Assembly (NCBI GenBank): GCA_020433785.1
Contig: JAGRCC010000596.1
Location: 1-7,357, forward strand
From: Anaerolineae bacterium
GTDB lineage: Bacteria > Chloroflexota > Anaerolineae > 4572-78 > J111
Direction of reading: 5' to 3'
Length of the DNA stretch: 7,357 nucleotides
Shown: positions 5,191-7,357 of the stretch, piece after piece
Layout of the letters: every line of letters begins with the position of its first letter
Numbering within the stretch: position 1 is the stretch's first letter
Notes under the pieces: model-generated
Seen by the model: only the letters and a program-made list of their open reading frames with translations
What the model was told of the DNA's origin: nothing
Databases searched by the model: none
Made by a program: the position numbers and the translations under genes

Positions 5191-6948
5191 CTATTTCACA
5201 ATCGCCGGCAGAAAAACCGACCAGTCGGACAGCGGCAGGCTGTCATACTCAAACGCCCCGCTGTCGCAGTTGCCAATGCGAGCGCCGTTGCGCTGGTCGG
5301 TAGTGGGGCAGCCGGCCGCTCCGGTGTTGATAGCCGGACTGCCGGTTTGCAGCGCCATCGTTCGGTTGAAACCGCCGTTGTCGGCCAGCGGCCCGAGCAG
5401 CGGATTGGCGATGATCACACTGGTCGTCACTTTTCCATCGTCAGGGGTACCGCTTTGGTTGAAGCGCTCCCGAGGAAACTGAATGTTACCGCCCCCGTCG
5501 ATATCGGCGGCTCGATTCATCTGGTAATTGGCCCAGTCGCGCTCCGATTCGTTGTAGTAAAAAATGTTATTGGTCAGCTTGACAATGGGATTGTTGGGCG
5601 CTTGAATCCCGCCGCCGTGGAACCAGGCATAATTTTGGGCAAACGTGTTGTTGGTAATCTCGTGGACGGGCGCGCCGCTTTGCGAACCCAGCACCAACGC
5701 GCCGCCCATCCCTAACGCGCCGTCGATCGTCCGGTTGTTGTAAAACGTATTATTTTCCACTTTGACCAGGCCGTTGACCAAATACCAAACCCCGCCTCCC
5801 TGCCGATACGCCTCGTTCCCACTGAACGTATTCTGACTCAGCTCAAAGTTATCCTCGTTGAAGCCACTGGCAAAATCATCCTCGATGTGATAGATCGCCC
5901 CGCCATGCCCTTCAGCCGGCGGCACACCGAGCAACCGATTATTGGTAAAAGTCGAGCGGGTGTAGGTCGCTTTGGTGCCTTTGTTATCGGAGATGGTCGT
6001 TTTGATCGCCCCACCGCCGCGAATGGCGGTGTTGTCCTCAAAGATGCTGCCGCAGATATCGACCACCTTATTAGAGTCGGGGTTGAAGCTGTTAGTCACG
6101 CCGTCGAGATGGATGGCCCCGCCGTGACCGCGCACGATGCCGCCGCTGGTGTTATCGGCGGCCTGGTTGCTGGTGAAACGGCTGTTGTAAACGACCAACC
6201 CGCTGGCAATCGCACCGAACGCGCCGCCGTTGCCGGCCGAGTTGTTTTCAAAGACCGAACCGACGATAATCGTCTCGTAAATGTTGGCCGCGAAAATCGC
6301 GCCGCCTTGATTATCCTCTTTCGTCTGGCTGGCGGTGTGGTTGTTTGCAAAGGTCGAGTTGATGATGTGCAATTTAGTGCCGGGGCTGGTGACGGTGATG
6401 GCTCCGCCGCGATCGGCGCTGCCGCTGGTGGCGGTCGGCCCTTTGGCGTTGATGAACCGGATGTTTTGCAGCGTCAGGTCGTTGCCCAACGTTTTATCCG
6501 TGTCCGAACCGGGAGTGAACGGCTTTTCCAAAATGCGGCTGCTGTTACCCCCGTTGAGGGTAATTAAGCCACCCCCATCGATAACCGTGTCTTTCGTGGC
6601 GCTGGTCACCAGCGGCGATGAAATATTGATAGTGACCGGATTGGGCCCGCAGTTAAAGGCGATGTGCCCGCCTTGATTGAGCGCCGTTTGCAGTCCGGCC
6701 TGCGTACAGTTAGTCACAACGGTCGGGTTCGACAGCGTCACCGGCGCAATCGGCGGGGTACAAATATCGATCCCACTGCTAAAATCATCGACCGCACCGA
6801 TCTCCAACTGCCATGCATCGACCATTGGTGACGGCCCGGCGGCCTGGCTTTGGCTAATCGAATGGGTTAGACATACTCCTAATAAGGCCAATACAACAAG
6901 CAGCCGGCAGCCGGCCGGCGCGGAAGATAAACTCTGAGACGGTTTCAC
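5191..6948 (-). CDS. Secreted beta-helix protein with choice-of-anchor Q domain
   Basis: The protein is 585 aa from GTG 6948, chosen over TTG 6978 because AGGAGG lies 7 bases before the GTG. Residues 1-36 form a signal peptide: a basic region ending at Arg15, hydrophobic LLVVLALLGVCL, then SQSQA|AGPSP. About 70-170 is a first beta-helical part (IAFNCG, VIDGGGLITLNGG). About 181-450 holds roughly nine rungs with F-x-N-N and G-G-A-I/G-G-G motifs, a polymorphic-outer-membrane-protein or parallel beta-helix pattern. About 517-570 matches the choice-of-anchor Q domain (GPLADNGG, GSPAINTG, DQRNGARIGNCDSGAFEY). The protein ends in SDWSVFLPAIVK, a short hydrophobic tail that I recall on other Chloroflexota secreted proteins. 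The role is probably surface adhesion or polysaccharide interaction; no catalytic lyase or pectinase residues were recognised. The gene is monocistronic. Confidence 0.9.
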   Translation of the reverse strand: MKPSQSLSSAPAGCRLLVVLALLGVCLTHSISQSQAAGPSPMVDAWQLEIGAVDDFSSGIDICTPPIAPVTLSNPTVVTNCTQAGLQTALNQGGHIAFNCGPNPVTINISSPLVTSATKDTVIDGGGLITLNGGNSSRILEKPFTPGSDTDKTLGNDLTLQNIRFINAKGPTATSGSADRGGAITVTSPGTKLHIINSTFANNHTASQTKEDNQGGAIFAANIYETIIVGSVFENNSAGNGGAFGAIASGLVVYNSRFTSNQAADNTSGGIVRGHGGAIHLDGVTNSFNPDSNKVVDICGSIFEDNTAIRGGGAIKTTISDNKGTKATYTRSTFTNNRLLGVPPAEGHGGAIYHIEDDFASGFNEDNFELSQNTFSGNEAYRQGGGVWYLVNGLVKVENNTFYNNRTIDGALGMGGALVLGSQSGAPVHEITNNTFAQNYAWFHGGGIQAPNNPIVKLTNNIFYYNESERDWANYQMNRAADIDGGGNIQFPRERFNQSGTPDDGKVTTSVIIANPLLGPLADNGGFNRTMALQTGSPAINTGAAGCPTTDQRNGARIGNCDSGAFEYDSLPLSDWSVFLPAIVK

Positions 6949-6955
6949 CTGGTTT

Positions 6956-6961
6956 CCTCCT
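6956..6961 (-). promoter_or_regulatory. Perfect Shine-Dalgarno selecting the GTG start
   Basis: AGGAGG lies 7 bases upstream of GTG 6948. This places translation start inside the longer TTG reading and gives a compact signal peptide starting MKPSQS. Confidence 0.85.
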
Positions 6962-6991
6962 AACCTATCTACACACAATAACCATACCCTC

Positions 6992-7021
6992 AGTTTAGCC
7001 CACCCTGTAAGCCCCTGTGAA
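6992..7021 (-). promoter_or_regulatory. Candidate promoter of the beta-helix gene
   Basis: On the minus strand TTCACA (7021-7016; five of six match TTGACA) is followed after 18 bases by TAAACT (6997-6992; four of six match TATAAT). Transcription would begin near 6985, about 37 bases before the GTG. An alternative pairing, CTTACA with TATGGT, has a poorer spacer of 19. Confidence 0.4.
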
Positions 7022-7050
7022 GCGTACCCTCTACGGATGTAAAATTAAAA

Positions 7051-7077
7051 AGAGCCACGTACCAACTACGTAGCTCT
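7051..7077 (-). terminator. Intrinsic terminator of the gene entering from the right
   Basis: An 11-bp stem with one C-A mismatch (AGAGCCACGTA / TACGTAGCTCT) surrounds a 5-base loop. On the minus strand it is followed by TTTTAATTTTA, a good U-tract. It lies about 120 bases past the stop of the partial gene at the right edge and just upstream of the beta-helix promoter, insulating the two. Confidence 0.75.
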
Positions 7078-7121
7078 AAAATACTAAGTCACTTGAATTG
7101 GCGCCGAGATATTCAAACCGG

Positions 7122-7158
7122 GGAGTAGGAAGTAGGGATTAAGGGGAAAATTCCCTAC
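7122..7158. repeat. Degenerate heptad repeat with inverted repeat
   Basis: The heptads GGAGTAG, GAAGTAG, GGATTAA and GGGGAAA run in tandem from 7122 to 7149. They resemble the short tandem heptamer repeats described in cyanobacteria and, as I recall, seen in filamentous Chloroflexota. GTAGGGA (7132-7138) is complementary to TCCCTAC (7152-7158), and GGGAA/TTCCC forms an alternative inner hairpin. It lies between a terminator and a stop codon, in noncoding DNA. Confidence 0.5.
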
Positions 7159-7172
7159 ACCATTATTACGCC

Positions 7173-7200
7173 TTCATCATTCATTAATCATCATTCATTA
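7173..7200. repeat. Two tandem 14-bp units overlapping a stop codon
   Basis: TTCATCATTCATTA is followed directly by ATCATCATTCATTA, two 14-base units that differ only in the first base. The last three bases of the second unit (7198-7200) are the TAA stop of the minus-strand gene at the right edge. Each unit is itself built from CATT/CATC steps. Confidence 0.75.
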
Positions 7201-7357
7201 TTTTCTCGCTCGATTGGCCACAATCTGAGCGAACGACCGGCTGTGCAGCTCCTCAACAGTAATGCCGGTGGCGGTCACTTCAGCCTCGGTCAGTGCGCCG
7301 CAGGCCAGGCCGCGCAGGAAGAAGTTGAGCAAGCCCTGGCCGGTGGCGGCGTCGTCG
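7198..7357 (-). CDS. C-terminal fragment of an unrecognised protein (start beyond right edge)
   Basis: The last 52 codons of a minus-strand gene are visible, ending at TAA 7200-7198. The peptide begins DDAATGQGLLNFFLRGLACG and continues with TEAEVTATGITVEELHSRSF to the basic end ANRARK. GC-rich codons and third-position bias support real coding, in contrast to the AT-rich DNA after the stop. The piece is mostly predicted helix with one Cys and shows no motif that I can assign to a family. It is followed by a clear terminator at 7051-7077. Confidence 0.7.
   Translation of the reverse strand, partial: DDAATGQGLLNFFLRGLACGALTEAEVTATGITVEELHSRSFAQIVANRARK

Noticed and set aside
5887..6567. Plus-strand 226-codon frame inside the beta-helix gene
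   Set aside because: It is antisense to clear GGAI/FxNN repeats with a signal peptide and choice-of-anchor Q domain. High GC and repeats create long shadow frames.
5191..6978. Longer TTG start for the beta-helix protein
   Set aside because: GTG 6948 has a perfect AGGAGG at 7 bases; the TTG lies upstream of that site and has no Shine-Dalgarno of its own.
7173..7200. Possible CRISPR-like or mobile-element end from the direct repeat
   Set aside because: There are only two adjacent 14-bp units with no spacers, no terminal inverted repeats and no transposase or Cas gene nearby.

Overview
The window looks like part of a genome from the Chloroflexota, probably an Anaerolineae-like lineage. This is an inference from gene families, not from a marker gene. 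Supporting traits are a zinc-ribbon/class III cyclase/AAA regulator, a Flp pilin beside a large TadE-like pilin, a secreted beta-helix protein with a choice-of-anchor Q domain that ends in a short 'FLPAIVK' tail, and heptad-like intergenic repeats. No mobile element, CRISPR array, tRNA or rRNA was seen.

Layout, left to right. Positions 1-1178 (minus) hold the N-terminal part of a cyclase/ATPase signalling protein that runs off the left edge; it has its own extended -10 promoter. A strong hairpin at 1276-1301 separates it from a three-gene minus-strand operon. In transcription order the operon is a Flp-type pilin with an unusual extracellular extension (3685-3269), a three-helix membrane protein of unknown family (3183-2746), and a TadE/TadG-like pilin with a large ectodomain (2688-1336). 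Positions 3686-4246 are an AT-rich stretch without a convincing gene. A plus-strand gene at 4247-5110 encodes a membrane protein with two DUF3592-type units. It converges with a minus-strand secreted beta-helix protein (6948-5191), which starts at GTG behind a perfect AGGAGG. Positions 6949-7197 hold that gene's promoter, a terminator for the next gene, and degenerate repeats. The last 160 bases are the C-terminal end of an unrecognised minus-strand gene.

Functionally, only the three pilin-region genes clearly belong together. Both pilins carry the same prepilin cleavage signature (G|Q-x-L-V-E), so one Tad-type prepilin peptidase encoded elsewhere could process both. No Tad ATPase, platform protein, secretin-like protein or peptidase is in the window, so the cluster depends on machinery located elsewhere. 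The cyclase, DUF3592 protein and beta-helix protein appear to be separate transcription units. A general theme is cell-surface and envelope functions, but no shared pathway can be shown. The most distinctive material is the pilin mini-operon: an extended Flp pilin with a Cys pair, an unknown membrane partner and an elaborate TadE-like subunit.
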